From the NCBI GenBank assembly GCA_019635875.1, contig JAHBYP010000004.1:62001-126000 (forward strand): a stretch of DNA of 64,000 nucleotides. The letters run 5' to 3'. The notes under the pieces are model-generated. The model saw only the letters and a program-made list of their open reading frames with translations. It ran no database searches and had not been told where the DNA came from. Made by a program: the position numbers and the translations under genes. Below are positions 8,878-17,199 of this stretch, piece by piece; positions within the stretch are counted from its first letter, which is position 1, and every line of letters starts with the position of its first letter. This DNA is from Alphaproteobacteria bacterium. Its GTDB lineage: Bacteria; Pseudomonadota; Alphaproteobacteria; Reyranellales; Reyranellaceae.

Positions 8878-10227
8878 ATGCGTACGCGCCTGGCTGTGAT
8901 TGCCCTTGTCGGTGCGCTCGCGAGCGCCGCCCCGGCCCAGGCTCAGACCCTGCGCCAGGCGCTGGTCGGCGCCTACAATTCGAACCCCGATCTGCTGGCC
9001 CAGCGGGCCCGACTGCGCGGCGTCGACGAGACGGTGGCCCAGCAGGTCGCCAACTGGCGGCCGCAGATCCGCGCCACCGCAGCGGTCGGCCGCGGCCAGC
9101 TCAACAGCTCGACCCGCACCATCGGCCAGCAGGATCTGACGCCGCGCCAGTTCGGCCTCACCGTCACCCAACCGTTGTTTCGCGGCGGCAAGACGCTCGC
9201 CGGCACCCGTGGCGCCGAGTCCGATGTGCTGGCCGAGCGTGCGGTGCTGCTCGATCGCGAGCAGTCGACCCTGCTCAACACCGTGACCGCCTTCAGCGAC
9301 TACGTGCGCGACCTGGCCACGGTCGATCTGCGGCGCAACAACGTGAACGTCCTGGGCCAGCAGCTGGTCGCGACGCAGGCGCGCTTCCGCGTCGGCGAGC
9401 TCACGCGCACAGACGTCGCGCAGGCCGAATCGCGCCTCGAGGGCACGCGGGCCGACCTGATCGCCGCCCAGGCGCAGGCCGCCAATTCACGCGCCGCCTA
9501 CATTCGCGTCGTGGGTGTGGCGCCGGGCCAGTTGCAGCCGCCGCCGCTGCTCGGTTCGGTGCCGCAGTCCGAGGATGCGGCGATCAGCGCCGGTCAGGAG
9601 CGCGCGCCGGGTGCCATCGCCGCCTGGCATCGCGTGCGCAGCGCCGAGTACGCCGTCGACAACGCCTTTGGCGACCTGCTGCCGACGATCAACCTGGTGG
9701 GGTCCTGGACGCGCACATACGACTCGCAGATCCGGGGCGATCGCATCGACAACAAGTCGGTTCAGATCCAGGCCTCCGTGCCGATCTACCAGAACGGCGC
9801 CGAGCACAGCCGCGTGCGCGCCGCCAAGCAGACCGTGGGCCAGCGCCTGGCCGAGCTCGACGGCGCACGCCGCCTGGCGGCGGAGACGGCGGTGCGCGCC
9901 TTCCGCCAGTACGAGGCTGCACGGGCCCGCGTCGAGGCGATCACCGCGCAGATCCGCGCCGCTGGCGTGGCCCTGGAGGGCGTGCGCCAGGAGGCGCAGG
10001 TCGGCTCGCGCACCACGCTCGACGTGCTCAACGCCGAGCAGGAACTGCTAAACGCCCAGGTGCAGCTGGTAGCGGCGCAGCGCGACGTGGTGGTCGGCCA
10101 CTACACCCTGCTGTCGGCAACCGGACAGCTCACGGCGCGCACATTGGCGCTGCCGGTCGAGTATTACGACGAGGAGCGGAACTACAAGAACGTGCGCGAT
10201 GTGTGGATCGGCACGAGCATCAAGTGA
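8878..10227 (+). CDS. tolC: TolC-family outer membrane efflux protein
   Basis: Outer-membrane channel component of type I secretion and RND efflux. It starts with a clear signal peptide (MRTRLAVIALVGALASAAPAQA, cleaved before QTLRQAL). Two repeated coiled-coil/beta halves follow, with typical lines such as VTQPLFRGGKT and SVPIYQNGAEHSRVR, the second-half equivalent. Two ATGs are six bases apart (8872, 8878). The GAGGGG ribosome site touches the first and is correctly spaced for the second, so 8878 is chosen; the length is 449 residues. The 188-bp gap from pcm suggests its own promoter. Confidence 0.9.
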   Translation: MRTRLAVIALVGALASAAPAQAQTLRQALVGAYNSNPDLLAQRARLRGVDETVAQQVANWRPQIRATAAVGRGQLNSSTRTIGQQDLTPRQFGLTVTQPLFRGGKTLAGTRGAESDVLAERAVLLDREQSTLLNTVTAFSDYVRDLATVDLRRNNVNVLGQQLVATQARFRVGELTRTDVAQAESRLEGTRADLIAAQAQAANSRAAYIRVVGVAPGQLQPPPLLGSVPQSEDAAISAGQERAPGAIAAWHRVRSAEYAVDNAFGDLLPTINLVGSWTRTYDSQIRGDRIDNKSVQIQASVPIYQNGAEHSRVRAAKQTVGQRLAELDGARRLAAETAVRAFRQYEAARARVEAITAQIRAAGVALEGVRQEAQVGSRTTLDVLNAEQELLNAQVQLVAAQRDVVVGHYTLLSATGQLTARTLALPVEYYDEERNYKNVRDVWIGTSIK

Positions 10228-10265
10228 CCCGCCCGACGGCCGCCGCATAGAGACTGGAACTGCCC

Positions 10266-11030
10266 ATGAGCGACAGCAAGCCGCAACACGACCCCTCGAT
10301 GGACGACATTCTGGCGTCGATCCGCAAGATCATCTCCGACGACGAGGCACGCGCCGCGGCAGCCCCGGGTGCCGCCGACTCGCCGCTCTCGACGGCCGCC
10401 GCGCCGGGTCCCGCTCCGGCGCCGGGAAAGCCCGCCCCCCAGGCCGCCGGTGACGACGTGCTGTTGCTCACCGACCTGGTCGAGGAACCGTCGCCGCCGA
10501 CACAATCCGGAGCCGGGCCCGCCGCGGCCAAAGGCGGCGAGCCGGGCTCGGCCAGGCGCCCGGGCGACGGACCTCAGCCATCGCCAGGCATCGCGCCGAT
10601 CCCGTCGCCGCCCAAGGCGCCGGTGATGGGCATCAACGAGCCGCAGCCGGCGACCGCGAGTTCGCCGCCGCGCCCGGGCGCGTCGCCCCTCCAGCCTCCG
10701 GTCGCACCCGTGCCGCCGGTAACCACCCCACTGCCAACCACACCGGTGAGTGCCATGTCCGAAGCCAAGACGTCTGCCCCGTCCTCGACCTCCACCCGCG
10801 AGACCGGCGGCAAGGTCTCGGCCTCGTTCGAGAAGCTCAATCGCGCCGTGATCGATGTCGAGCCGGCACCGAGCACGCCGGCGCCCGCGGCCTCGGGCGG
10901 CGGCAAGAGCCTCGAGGACCTGGCGCGCGAGATGCTCAGGCCCATGCTGCAGGAGTGGATGGACAAGAACCTGCCCGACCTGGTCGAGAAGCACGTTCAG
11001 CGCGAGATCGAGCGCATGGCGCGTCGCTGA
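10266..11030 (+). CDS. popZ: PopZ-like polar organising protein (DUF2497)
   Basis: Alphaproteobacterial pole-organising scaffold that anchors ParB/centromere and signalling proteins in Caulobacter. The 254-residue protein has the family's three parts: an N-terminal helix (PSMDDILASIRKIISDDEA, residues 11-29), a long Pro/Ala-rich linker, and a C-terminal oligomerisation helix pair beginning LEDLAREMLRPMLQEWMDKN. The linker (about 150 residues) is disordered, Pro-rich and not very acidic, and is longer than in Caulobacter. It lies 38 bp after tolC. In most relatives valS follows directly; here valS is 10.4 kb away. Confidence 0.88.
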   Translation: MSDSKPQHDPSMDDILASIRKIISDDEARAAAAPGAADSPLSTAAAPGPAPAPGKPAPQAAGDDVLLLTDLVEEPSPPTQSGAGPAAAKGGEPGSARRPGDGPQPSPGIAPIPSPPKAPVMGINEPQPATASSPPRPGASPLQPPVAPVPPVTTPLPTTPVSAMSEAKTSAPSSTSTRETGGKVSASFEKLNRAVIDVEPAPSTPAPAASGGGKSLEDLAREMLRPMLQEWMDKNLPDLVEKHVQREIERMARR

Positions 11031-11057
11031 GGCCGAGCGCCGGCGCTCCAACGCAAG

Positions 11058-11083
11058 CGGCCGCCGGGTGACCGGCGGCCGTT
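11058..11083. terminator. Hairpin after popZ
   Basis: A perfect 10-bp stem, CGGCCGCCGG (11058-11067) and CCGGCGGCCG (11072-11081), with a GTGA loop and then TT. It lies between the convergent popZ and Spy-like genes. The T-tract is only two bases, so intrinsic termination is likely but not certain. Confidence 0.6.
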
Positions 11084-11107
11084 GGCATTCGAGGGGGCGT
11101 TGAACGC

Positions 11108-11668
11108 TTACTTGGTCGGCGCGGGCGCCGGGGCGCTGGTCGGCTGCGGCCCGTGCATCGGCGGCATGTGGTGACCGCGGTGGCGGTCCATGCCCATGCG
11201 GCGGCCGCCGCCGATGCGCACGACGTCGGCCAGCTTGGTCTTCTGCTCGGGGGTCAGCACCGGCGTCAGCTTCTCGACCGCGGCGCGCATCGCCTTGGTG
11301 GTCTCCAGCGACGCGGCCAGGAAGCGCTCGCGCTCGGCCAGGCTGGCGGCGGCGTCGCCGCGCGTGTTGGCCGGCGGGGTGTCGCACAGCTTCAGCATGG
11401 GCTGCGTCGCGGCGCGCGCTTCGCTGGCGAAGGTCTGCCAGGCGCTCTTCTGCGCGTCGGTGATGCCGAGCTTGACCTCGGCGTAGGCGATGCGGCCGGC
11501 GATGCGGGCGGGCGCCTCGGTGCAGATGCGGGTGTGCATCTGGTGGCGCCTGGCGTCGCGGTCGGCCGGCGAGGGCGCCGTGGGCGGCGTCTGGGCGACG
11601 GCGACGGCGGAGCCGATCAGAGCGAGGCCGGCGACGGCGGCGGCCATCATGGTCTTGCGGGTGAGCAT
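11108..11668 (-). CDS. Spy/CpxP-like periplasmic protein with LTxxQ motif
   Basis: A 186-residue exported protein. The ATG at 11668 has an AAAGGA site nine bases upstream and starts a clear signal peptide (MLTRKTMMAAAVAGLALIGS). The mature part carries two motifs of the Spy/CpxP family: LGITDAQKSAW and LTPVLTPEQKTKL. The C-terminus is His/Met-rich (MGMDRHRGHHMPPMHG), which suggests metal binding. Spy/CpxP proteins are periplasmic chaperones or stress sensors. It is divergent, across 204 bp, from an OmpR/EnvZ-type pair, like cpxP next to cpxRA, so control by that pair is a reasonable inference. Confidence 0.8.
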   Translation of the reverse strand: MLTRKTMMAAAVAGLALIGSAVAVAQTPPTAPSPADRDARRHQMHTRICTEAPARIAGRIAYAEVKLGITDAQKSAWQTFASEARAATQPMLKLCDTPPANTRGDAAASLAERERFLAASLETTKAMRAAVEKLTPVLTPEQKTKLADVVRIGGGRRMGMDRHRGHHMPPMHGPQPTSAPAPAPTK

Positions 11669-11872
11669 GGACGGTGGTCCTTTCCGGAGGGGTCGGCGAT
11701 GAGCCGATGCACAGCCATATAGGAAGGATACGCCCGGCAATGGTGACCTGGCCTTGACGTAGTGTAACGGTCAGTTGCCGGGTATGACACCGACCTCCTG
11801 CTCACGCGTTGGAATGCCTTATTATCCCCGCACGGGAATCACCCGGCCTGCGCCGGACAGGAGTCCACGCCC

Positions 11873-12607
11873 GTGGCACGCACACCGCATCTCTTGATCG
11901 TCGATGACGACCGCGAAATCCGCTCGCTGCTGTCGGGCTTCATGACGCGCAACGGTTTTCGGGTCAGCGCCGTGCCCGATGCCCGCCAGGCCATGCAGGC
12001 GATGGCCAACGCGCGCGTCGACCTGGCGCTGGTCGACATCATGCTGCCGGGCGAGGACGGCCTGGCGCTGAGCCGCAAGATCCGCGAGCACGGCCCGACG
12101 CCGATCATCCTGGTCACCGCGATGTCGGAGGATACCGACCGCATCATCGGCCTGGAGCTGGGCGCCGACGACTACGTGGTCAAGCCGTTCAATCCGCGCG
12201 AGCTCTTGGCGCGCATCCGCGCCGTGCTGCGCCGCGTGAGCGTCGCGGCCGACGACAGCGAGAGCGCGCCGCCGGTCTACAGCTTCGAGGGCTGGTCGCT
12301 CGACGCCGCCCGGCGCACGCTCAATGCCCCCGACGGCGCGCTGGTGCCGCTGGGCAGCAGCGAGTTCGACCTGCTGCTCGCCTTCCTCGAGCGGCCGCAG
12401 CGTGTCCTCAACCGTGACCAGCTGCTCGACATCGCCCATGGCCGCGCCGCCAACGTGCTCGATCGCAGCATCGACGTGCAGATCAGCCGTCTGCGCCGGC
12501 GCATCGAGCCCAACCCGGCCGAACCGACCTTCATCAAGACCGTGCGCGGCGACGGCTACATCTTCACCCCGGCGGTGACGCGCGACGGTGGCGAGGTGAT
12601 CCCGTGA
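11873..12607 (+). CDS. OmpR-family response regulator
   Basis: A 244-residue DNA-binding response regulator. The receiver domain has acidic residues D11-D13, the phospho-acceptor D55 (LVDIMLPGEDG), Thr in VTAMSE and Lys in VVKPFNPRE. The winged-helix C-terminal domain covers about 140-235 (SSEFDLLLAFLERP, TVRGDGYIFTPA). The start is a GTG at 11873 with an AGGAG site nine bases upstream. Its stop overlaps the GTG of the kinase gene (GTGA, 12604-12607), so they are co-translated partners. Targets are unknown; the divergent Spy-like gene is the first candidate. Confidence 0.9.
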   Translation: MARTPHLLIVDDDREIRSLLSGFMTRNGFRVSAVPDARQAMQAMANARVDLALVDIMLPGEDGLALSRKIREHGPTPIILVTAMSEDTDRIIGLELGADDYVVKPFNPRELLARIRAVLRRVSVAADDSESAPPVYSFEGWSLDAARRTLNAPDGALVPLGSSEFDLLLAFLERPQRVLNRDQLLDIAHGRAANVLDRSIDVQISRLRRRIEPNPAEPTFIKTVRGDGYIFTPAVTRDGGEVIP

Positions 12608-14115
12608 CCTGGCTGCAACGCCTGCTGCGCGGCCCCGACCGCCTGGCGCCCTACATCGCGCTGGTGGTCGTGCTGTCGATCCTCGCCGTGCAGGCGGTGA
12701 CCCTGCTGGCCGCGCATCTCATCCGCAATCCCGAGGTGCATGCGTACTCGCCGCGCTGGGTGGTGCAGGAGGTGGTCAACGCCGTAACCCGCATCGACGC
12801 CGCCACCCAGCCGACGCCGCTGGAATCGGCGCGCGCCTCCGAGGCCGCCCAGCTGCTGCGCTTCGAATGGCGCGAGACGCCGCCGGATACCGCGGTCGCC
12901 ACGCCGCACCACCGGCTGGAGCGCTATGTCGCGATGCGGGTGTCGCAGCCGCTGCAGGGCCGCGAGGTGCGCGTCGAGGTGCGCCGGCGCGACGGCCCGG
13001 TGCCGCGCTTCGCCCGTCCGCGCATCATCACCGTGCCGGCCGAGGACCTGCAGCAGCCACAAGCACAGCAGCAGGTCGGCGGCGCGCCCCCGCCCGGGCC
13101 GAGGCAGGGCCGCCCGACGGCGCCGTGGCGCGAATGGGTGCTGACCGGCAATTTCGAGGTCGCCGTGCAGGTGCGGCCCGATGGCTGGCTGATCGTGCGC
13201 GGCATCGACAACGCGCCGTTCATCGACGGGCCGATCGCGCTGGTCTTCTGGCTGGCGCTGGCGCTGATCGTCATCGGTGGCATCTCGTGGATCGCCGCGC
13301 GCCGCCTGGTGCGCCCGCTGCGCCGGCTGGCGGCCTCGGCCGAGCATCTGGGCCTGCATCGCGACGCCACGCCGGTCGCCGAATCCGGGCCGCTCGAGGT
13401 CCGCACCATCGCCCAGTCGCTCAACCGCATGAGCGAGCGCGTCTCGCGCTTCGTCGAGGACCGCACGCGCATGGTCGCGGCGATCTCGCACGATCTGCGC
13501 ACGCCCCTGACGCGGCTGCGCCTGCGCGCCGAGCTGGTCGAGGACGAGCAGACGCGCAACAAGATCCTCGCCGACATCCGCCAGATGGAGCAGATCGTCG
13601 GCGAGACGCTGTCGTGGTCGCGCGAGGACGCTGCGCGCGGGCCGCGCGGGCCGGTCGACATCGCCGCCCTGCTGCAGGGGCTCAGCGAGGACGCCACCGA
13701 CGCCGGCAAGGCGGTGCATTACGAGGGGCCCGACCACCTGGTGCTGAGCTGCCACGCCGGCGCCGTGCGCCGCGCGCTCGACAACCTGGTCGACAACGCC
13801 GTGTCCTATGGCGGCGAGGCCCAGGTCATCCTGCGCGAGCTGCCGCAGGCCATCGAGATCGAGGTCGCCGACCGCGGTCCGGGCATCGCGCAGGAACAGC
13901 TCGACCGCGTCTTCGCCCCCTTCGTGCGGCTCGAGGCGTCGCGCAACCGCGACACCGGCGGCGCCGGGCTGGGCCTCGCCATCGCCCGCGACGCGATTCG
14001 CGCCCATGGCGGCGACATCAGGCTGGAGAACCGCACCGACGGGCAGGGCCTGCGCGCCACCGTCACGCTGCCGAAGACGCAGGCCCCGACGGCATTGGCC
14101 ATCGCCGCGCAGTAG
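12604..14115 (+). CDS. EnvZ-like sensor histidine kinase
   Basis: A 503-residue inner-membrane kinase. TM1 is near residues 16-38, a periplasmic sensing region of about 160 residues follows, and TM2 is near 210-235. Next come HAMP, then the H-box with H296 in ISHDLRTPLTRLRLRAE, and the ATPase domain with N-box DNLVDNAVSYG, G1 DRGPGI, F-box FAPFVRLE and G2 GGAGLGLAIA. All catalytic residues are present. The periplasmic domain contains a Gln/Pro-rich stretch (residues about 140-170). It overlaps the regulator gene by four bases. The stimulus is unknown; envelope stress is suggested by the Spy-like neighbour. Confidence 0.9.
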   Translation: MTWLQRLLRGPDRLAPYIALVVVLSILAVQAVTLLAAHLIRNPEVHAYSPRWVVQEVVNAVTRIDAATQPTPLESARASEAAQLLRFEWRETPPDTAVATPHHRLERYVAMRVSQPLQGREVRVEVRRRDGPVPRFARPRIITVPAEDLQQPQAQQQVGGAPPPGPRQGRPTAPWREWVLTGNFEVAVQVRPDGWLIVRGIDNAPFIDGPIALVFWLALALIVIGGISWIAARRLVRPLRRLAASAEHLGLHRDATPVAESGPLEVRTIAQSLNRMSERVSRFVEDRTRMVAAISHDLRTPLTRLRLRAELVEDEQTRNKILADIRQMEQIVGETLSWSREDAARGPRGPVDIAALLQGLSEDATDAGKAVHYEGPDHLVLSCHAGAVRRALDNLVDNAVSYGGEAQVILRELPQAIEIEVADRGPGIAQEQLDRVFAPFVRLEASRNRDTGGAGLGLAIARDAIRAHGGDIRLENRTDGQGLRATVTLPKTQAPTALAIAAQ

Positions 14116-14139
14116 CATCCACTGCGGGTACGTGTTCTC

Positions 14140-14226
14140 AACAACGCAATAATGCAAGCCTGACACCGAATGGCTCCGAGCATGCGCAGCATGAATCGGG
14201 TGTCAGGCTTGCGTTATTGCGTTGTT
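14140..14226. terminator. Long inverted repeat between convergent genes
   Basis: Arms of about 30 bp, 14140-14169 (AACAACGCAATAATGCAAGC...) and 14196-14226, are complementary with one mismatch and one extra base, around a 26-base loop. It separates the kinase gene from the convergent membrane protein gene, whose TAA stop (14214-14216) lies inside the right arm. It is likely a bidirectional terminator. The arms are less GC-rich than the neighbouring genes and do not match repeat families A-D. Confidence 0.65.
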
Positions 14227-15767
14227 CTCGGAGGCCGCCTGGCCAGGGCTCCGCACAGCGCGGCGATGACGAGCAGGCGCAGCATCAGCAGGCGGTCGAG
14301 GCGGGTTTCCGACAAGCGGAGCTCGGCGCCCGCCGGCACGGGACCCAGGACCAGGCTGTCGCCGCAGGCGCGCGGGATCAGCTCAGTGCCGTCGGCCAGG
14401 TAGCCGACGATGCCGAAGGGCGCGCCGCGGATCGATAGATAGGGCGTGTCGGCCCGCACGCCGCGGCGAATCGCGGCGACGTTGGTTTCGTGCGACGCGG
14501 TAGGGGCGATGTCGCAGGCGTCGGCAAGGCTGGCGTAGTTCGGCGCGTACTCGCGCACGGCCCAGCCGTGGACGGTGTCGACGTACTGGCGTCGCGCGAC
14601 ATCGTCGTCGACCGCGCCCGAGGACCAGAAGCGGATGCTGCCGGCGGCGTCGATGGCGATGACGACCGACAGGGTGGCGAGCGAGAGCAGCGTCAGCCCC
14701 TGCAGCGGGCGCGACGAGACGGCCGGCCATCCCAGCGCGAGCGCGGCGAAGCCGATGAAGGCGGCGGGGAACATGAGCCGCCAGACGAACAGCGACTGGT
14801 CCAGCAGCGGGATGGCGTCGGCCAGCGCGAACAGCGGGCGGGTCTGGATCGCCAGCGTTGCGACGAACGCGGCGGCGAGCAGCCAGACCCGCATGGATAG
14901 GCGTCGGCCGCCCAGCGCGAGCATGAGCGCGACGGCGATCGGCAGCCAGAGGCCCAGCGTCTGCGGCTGCAGCGGCGTCGCCAGCTCGGCGATGGTGAAG
15001 AACGTGTCGGCGAAGCGCACCGGCAGGCCGGACGTGCCGAGGATGAAGTCGCGCCAGAGCATTTGCGGCAGCCAGAACGGCGTCGAGACGACCAGCGCGG
15101 CGAACAGCGCCGGCAGGCCGGTGCGCGCCAGCCGGTGCCAGTCGGGCAGGGCAATGGCGAGCGCCACCGGCAGCGCGGCGGCGAGCGCGTGGCCGAAAAC
15201 GATTGGATGGGTGCAGAGCTGGGCCAGCAGCAGGCCGAAGAGCAGCAGGCGCCGGCCGCGCAGCAGCGCGACCACGACCCATGGCACCAGCGCGAACACC
15301 CAGATCTCGGCCAGCGCCATGCGCATCATCCACAGGCCGTACACGTAGTTGGCGCTGAGGAAGATGATGGCGGCGAGATAGCCGTGGCGTCGCCGATCCG
15401 CCGGAAGCGACTCGATCAGCGCCTGCACGCCGCCGGCCAGCACCAGTACCGCGACCGCCGCGACCAGCTTGATCGCGACGAACGCCGGCAGGCCGGCGAG
15501 GTTCAGCGCGACCGACGGCAGGTAGGGCAGGATGCTGTAGTAGACGAAGACCGGCAGCACGCTGCCGGTCGCGCGATCCTCGAGCAGCAGGCTGGGCGCG
15601 CCGTCGCGCATCTGGTCGGCGAGGCCAACGATGCGATGGGCATGGTCCGGCCCGTCATAGCCGGGCGGCAGGATCTGGTAGGCCGCGATGAGCACCGCGA
15701 CACACCAGAACACCGATCGCGCCGACGGCAATGGCCTGCGTTGGCGCGCTGTTGAGCCACCTGTCAT
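14214..15767 (-). CDS. Polytopic membrane protein, possibly a GT-C-type glycosyltransferase
   Basis: About 517 residues with roughly ten hydrophobic helices and a C-terminal soluble part. The first loop contains PGYDGPDHAHRIV, an acidic/His motif placed like the DxD/ExD loops of GT-C glycosyltransferases that use lipid-linked sugars. That similarity is my reading and is not proven. The frame is open up to 15974, but everything above 15767 lies inside the IS element. The ATG at 15767 comes from a repeat (CTGTCAT on the + strand) into which the IS inserted, so the gene has lost its original upstream region. No ribosome site is visible, and it may now be silent. Confidence 0.7.
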   Translation of the reverse strand: MTGGSTARQRRPLPSARSVFWCVAVLIAAYQILPPGYDGPDHAHRIVGLADQMRDGAPSLLLEDRATGSVLPVFVYYSILPYLPSVALNLAGLPAFVAIKLVAAVAVLVLAGGVQALIESLPADRRRHGYLAAIIFLSANYVYGLWMMRMALAEIWVFALVPWVVVALLRGRRLLLFGLLLAQLCTHPIVFGHALAAALPVALAIALPDWHRLARTGLPALFAALVVSTPFWLPQMLWRDFILGTSGLPVRFADTFFTIAELATPLQPQTLGLWLPIAVALMLALGGRRLSMRVWLLAAAFVATLAIQTRPLFALADAIPLLDQSLFVWRLMFPAAFIGFAALALGWPAVSSRPLQGLTLLSLATLSVVIAIDAAGSIRFWSSGAVDDDVARRQYVDTVHGWAVREYAPNYASLADACDIAPTASHETNVAAIRRGVRADTPYLSIRGAPFGIVGYLADGTELIPRACGDSLVLGPVPAGAELRLSETRLDRLLMLRLLVIAALCGALARRPPRTTQ

Positions 15768-15784
15768 GTATGGACGGCCCCCGT

Positions 15785-15998
15785 TTCGCAAGGTGTGAGT
15801 AGCGACGTTTGGCGAGCAGGTAGGAGCAGTCATGTATGCGACCTGTGTGTGCGGCAGTGAGAGCCGCTGGCCAAGAAGGTATCCGTGGCCGTGATCTCCA
15901 ATCATCCCGACGCCCTCGAGGGGCGATGACAGCAGGGAGTGTTCCCGGTCCGGTAGGCCTACCGATTTCGCCATCTATCGTTGCTGGCTCCTTGCGAA
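15785..15998 (-). ncRNA. Candidate bridge/seek guide RNA of the IS1111-type element
   Basis: A non-coding region downstream of the transposase, where IS1111-group guide RNAs are encoded. A 9-bp long-range stem (15785-15793 with 15990-15998) encloses it. Hairpin 15902-15929 pairs TCAT with ATGA and CGCCC with GGGCG. It holds ATCATCCCGA (15901-15910), identical to the right junction at 17123-17132, and ATGACAG (15926-15932), complementary to the left flank 15761-15767. Hairpin 15817-15845 (CAGGT/ACCTG) holds GTCATGTATG (15829-15838), identical to the left IS junction at 15763-15772. These look like target and donor guides. Exact RNA ends are not known. Confidence 0.6.
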
Positions 15999-16020
15999 GG
16001 GTTGGCGCCGGCTCGTCGTC

Positions 16021-17046
16021 TCAGGCGGCGAGCGGAGCGCGATAGGGCTGGTTGTCCCTGAGCATGGCCCACAGGATGCGGGCGGTGCGGGCGGCCTGGG
16101 CGACGGCCAGCACCTTCTTCTTGTGCTGGCGCGCCATCAGGCGGCGCAGCCAGGGCGAGGCTTTGTCGGGCTGGCGGGCGACGTGGCGCAGCCAGGCGGT
16201 GGCGCCGAGCACGAGCAGGCGGCGCAGGGTGCGGTCGCCTTGCTTGGTGATGGCGCCGAGGCGTTGCTTGTCGCCGCTCGACTGGTCGTGCGGCGTCAGG
16301 CCGAGCCAGGCGGCGAAGTCGCGGCCGCTCTTGAACATCGCCGGATCCGGCATGGTGGCGAGCAGGGCATGGGCGGTGAGCGGGCCGACCCCGGGCGCGC
16401 TCCCCAACAGCAGCGCCCGGGCGTCGGCCCGCGCTTCAGCCACGATGCTTGCCTGCAGCTCCTCGATCGTCGTCTCGAGCTGGGCATGATGGGCCGCGAG
16501 GCTGCGCGCAGACATCAGAGCCGAGCGCGGCAGCCCTGCCGTGTCCTCGCCGATCGCCGCCAGCAGCTGATCCAGGCCGCGCTTGCCGACCGGCGCCACG
16601 ATGCCGAACTCGCCCAGCAGCGCGCGCAGGGCGTTGGCCGTCTGCGTGCGCTGGCGCACCAGCAGCTCGCGGCTGCGATGCAGCGACAGCGCCGCCTGCT
16701 GCTCCACCGTCTTCAGCCGCACGAAGCGCATGTCTGGACGGCTCATCGCCTCGCAGCACGCCTCAGCGTCGCGCCCGTCGTTCTTGTTGCGCTTGACGTA
16801 GGGCTTCACGTAGGCCGGCGGCATCAGCCGAACCTCGTGGCCCAGACCCTGAAGCACCCGCCCCCAGTGGTGCGCCGAGCCGCACGCCTCCATGCCGATG
16901 GTCGCCTTCGGCAGCCCGGCGAAGAACTCCGCCATCCGCGCCCGCTTCAGGCGACGACGCAACACCACCTTGCCGCTGGCGTCGCGGCCATGCAGCTCGA
17001 AGACGTTCTTCGCGATGTCCAGTCCGATCGTGATAGCCTGTTCCAT
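16021..17046 (-). CDS. IS110-family (IS1111-type) transposase
   Basis: A 341-residue DEDD-type recombinase. The N-terminal RuvC-like domain has D in TIGLDIAKNVFELHG, E in TIGMEACGSAHHWG and the D pair in NKNDGRDAEACCEA. The C-terminal Transposase_20 domain, with its nucleophile Ser region, reads GSAPGVGPLTAHALLA and DQSSGDKQRLGAITKQGDR. The start at 17046 follows an AAAGGGGA site; the longer open frame upstream runs out of the element into the flank. The length and the SRPDMRFVRLKTVEQQA block fit the IS1111 subgroup. It appears intact, so the element may be active. Confidence 0.92.
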   Translation of the reverse strand: MEQAITIGLDIAKNVFELHGRDASGKVVLRRRLKRARMAEFFAGLPKATIGMEACGSAHHWGRVLQGLGHEVRLMPPAYVKPYVKRNKNDGRDAEACCEAMSRPDMRFVRLKTVEQQAALSLHRSRELLVRQRTQTANALRALLGEFGIVAPVGKRGLDQLLAAIGEDTAGLPRSALMSARSLAAHHAQLETTIEELQASIVAEARADARALLLGSAPGVGPLTAHALLATMPDPAMFKSGRDFAAWLGLTPHDQSSGDKQRLGAITKQGDRTLRRLLVLGATAWLRHVARQPDKASPWLRRLMARQHKKKVLAVAQAARTARILWAMLRDNQPYRAPLAA

Positions 17047-17123
17047 GGACGGTCCCCTTTGACTGGCTGCTTCAACGACACCAGTGTGGCACGCTCGATG
17101 CCGTTTGGGGGCCGTCCACCCCA

Positions 17124-17190
17124 TCATCCCGAGCGCAGCGAGGGATCCAGGGAAGACAGCGTGGATCCCTCGCTGCGCTCGGGATGACAG
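17124..17190. repeat. Palindromic repeat, family A, copy 3 (IS target)
   Basis: Arms TCATCCCGAGCGCAGCG... and ...CGCTGCGCTCGGGATGACAG. Its first bases (CTGTCAT) are now at 15761-15767 on the other side of the IS, with TCAT present at both ends. It otherwise lies 3' of the LLM oxidoreductase gene. Confidence 0.9.
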
Positions 17191-17199
17191 GGGGAAATT

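Larger units (their letters stand above)
15768..17123 (-). mobile_element. IS110-family element, IS1111 subgroup
   Basis: About 1,356 bp. Twelve-base subterminal inverted repeats, TGGACGGCCCCC at 15771-15782 and GGGGGCCGTCCA at 17107-17118, match perfectly. They lie 3 and 5 bases in from the ends, as in the IS1111 subgroup. The element is bounded by TCAT on both sides (15764-15767, 17124-17127). Joining the flanks restores CTGTCATCCCGAGCGCAGCG, i.e. an intact family A repeat. It contains one transposase gene (16021-17046) and a 253-bp non-coding end (15768-16020) that probably encodes the guide RNA. Confidence 0.9.

Noticed and set aside
15834..15974. Upstream in-frame extension of the membrane protein gene (to 15974)
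   Set aside because: Everything above 15767 is inside the IS element and has no membrane or family sequence.
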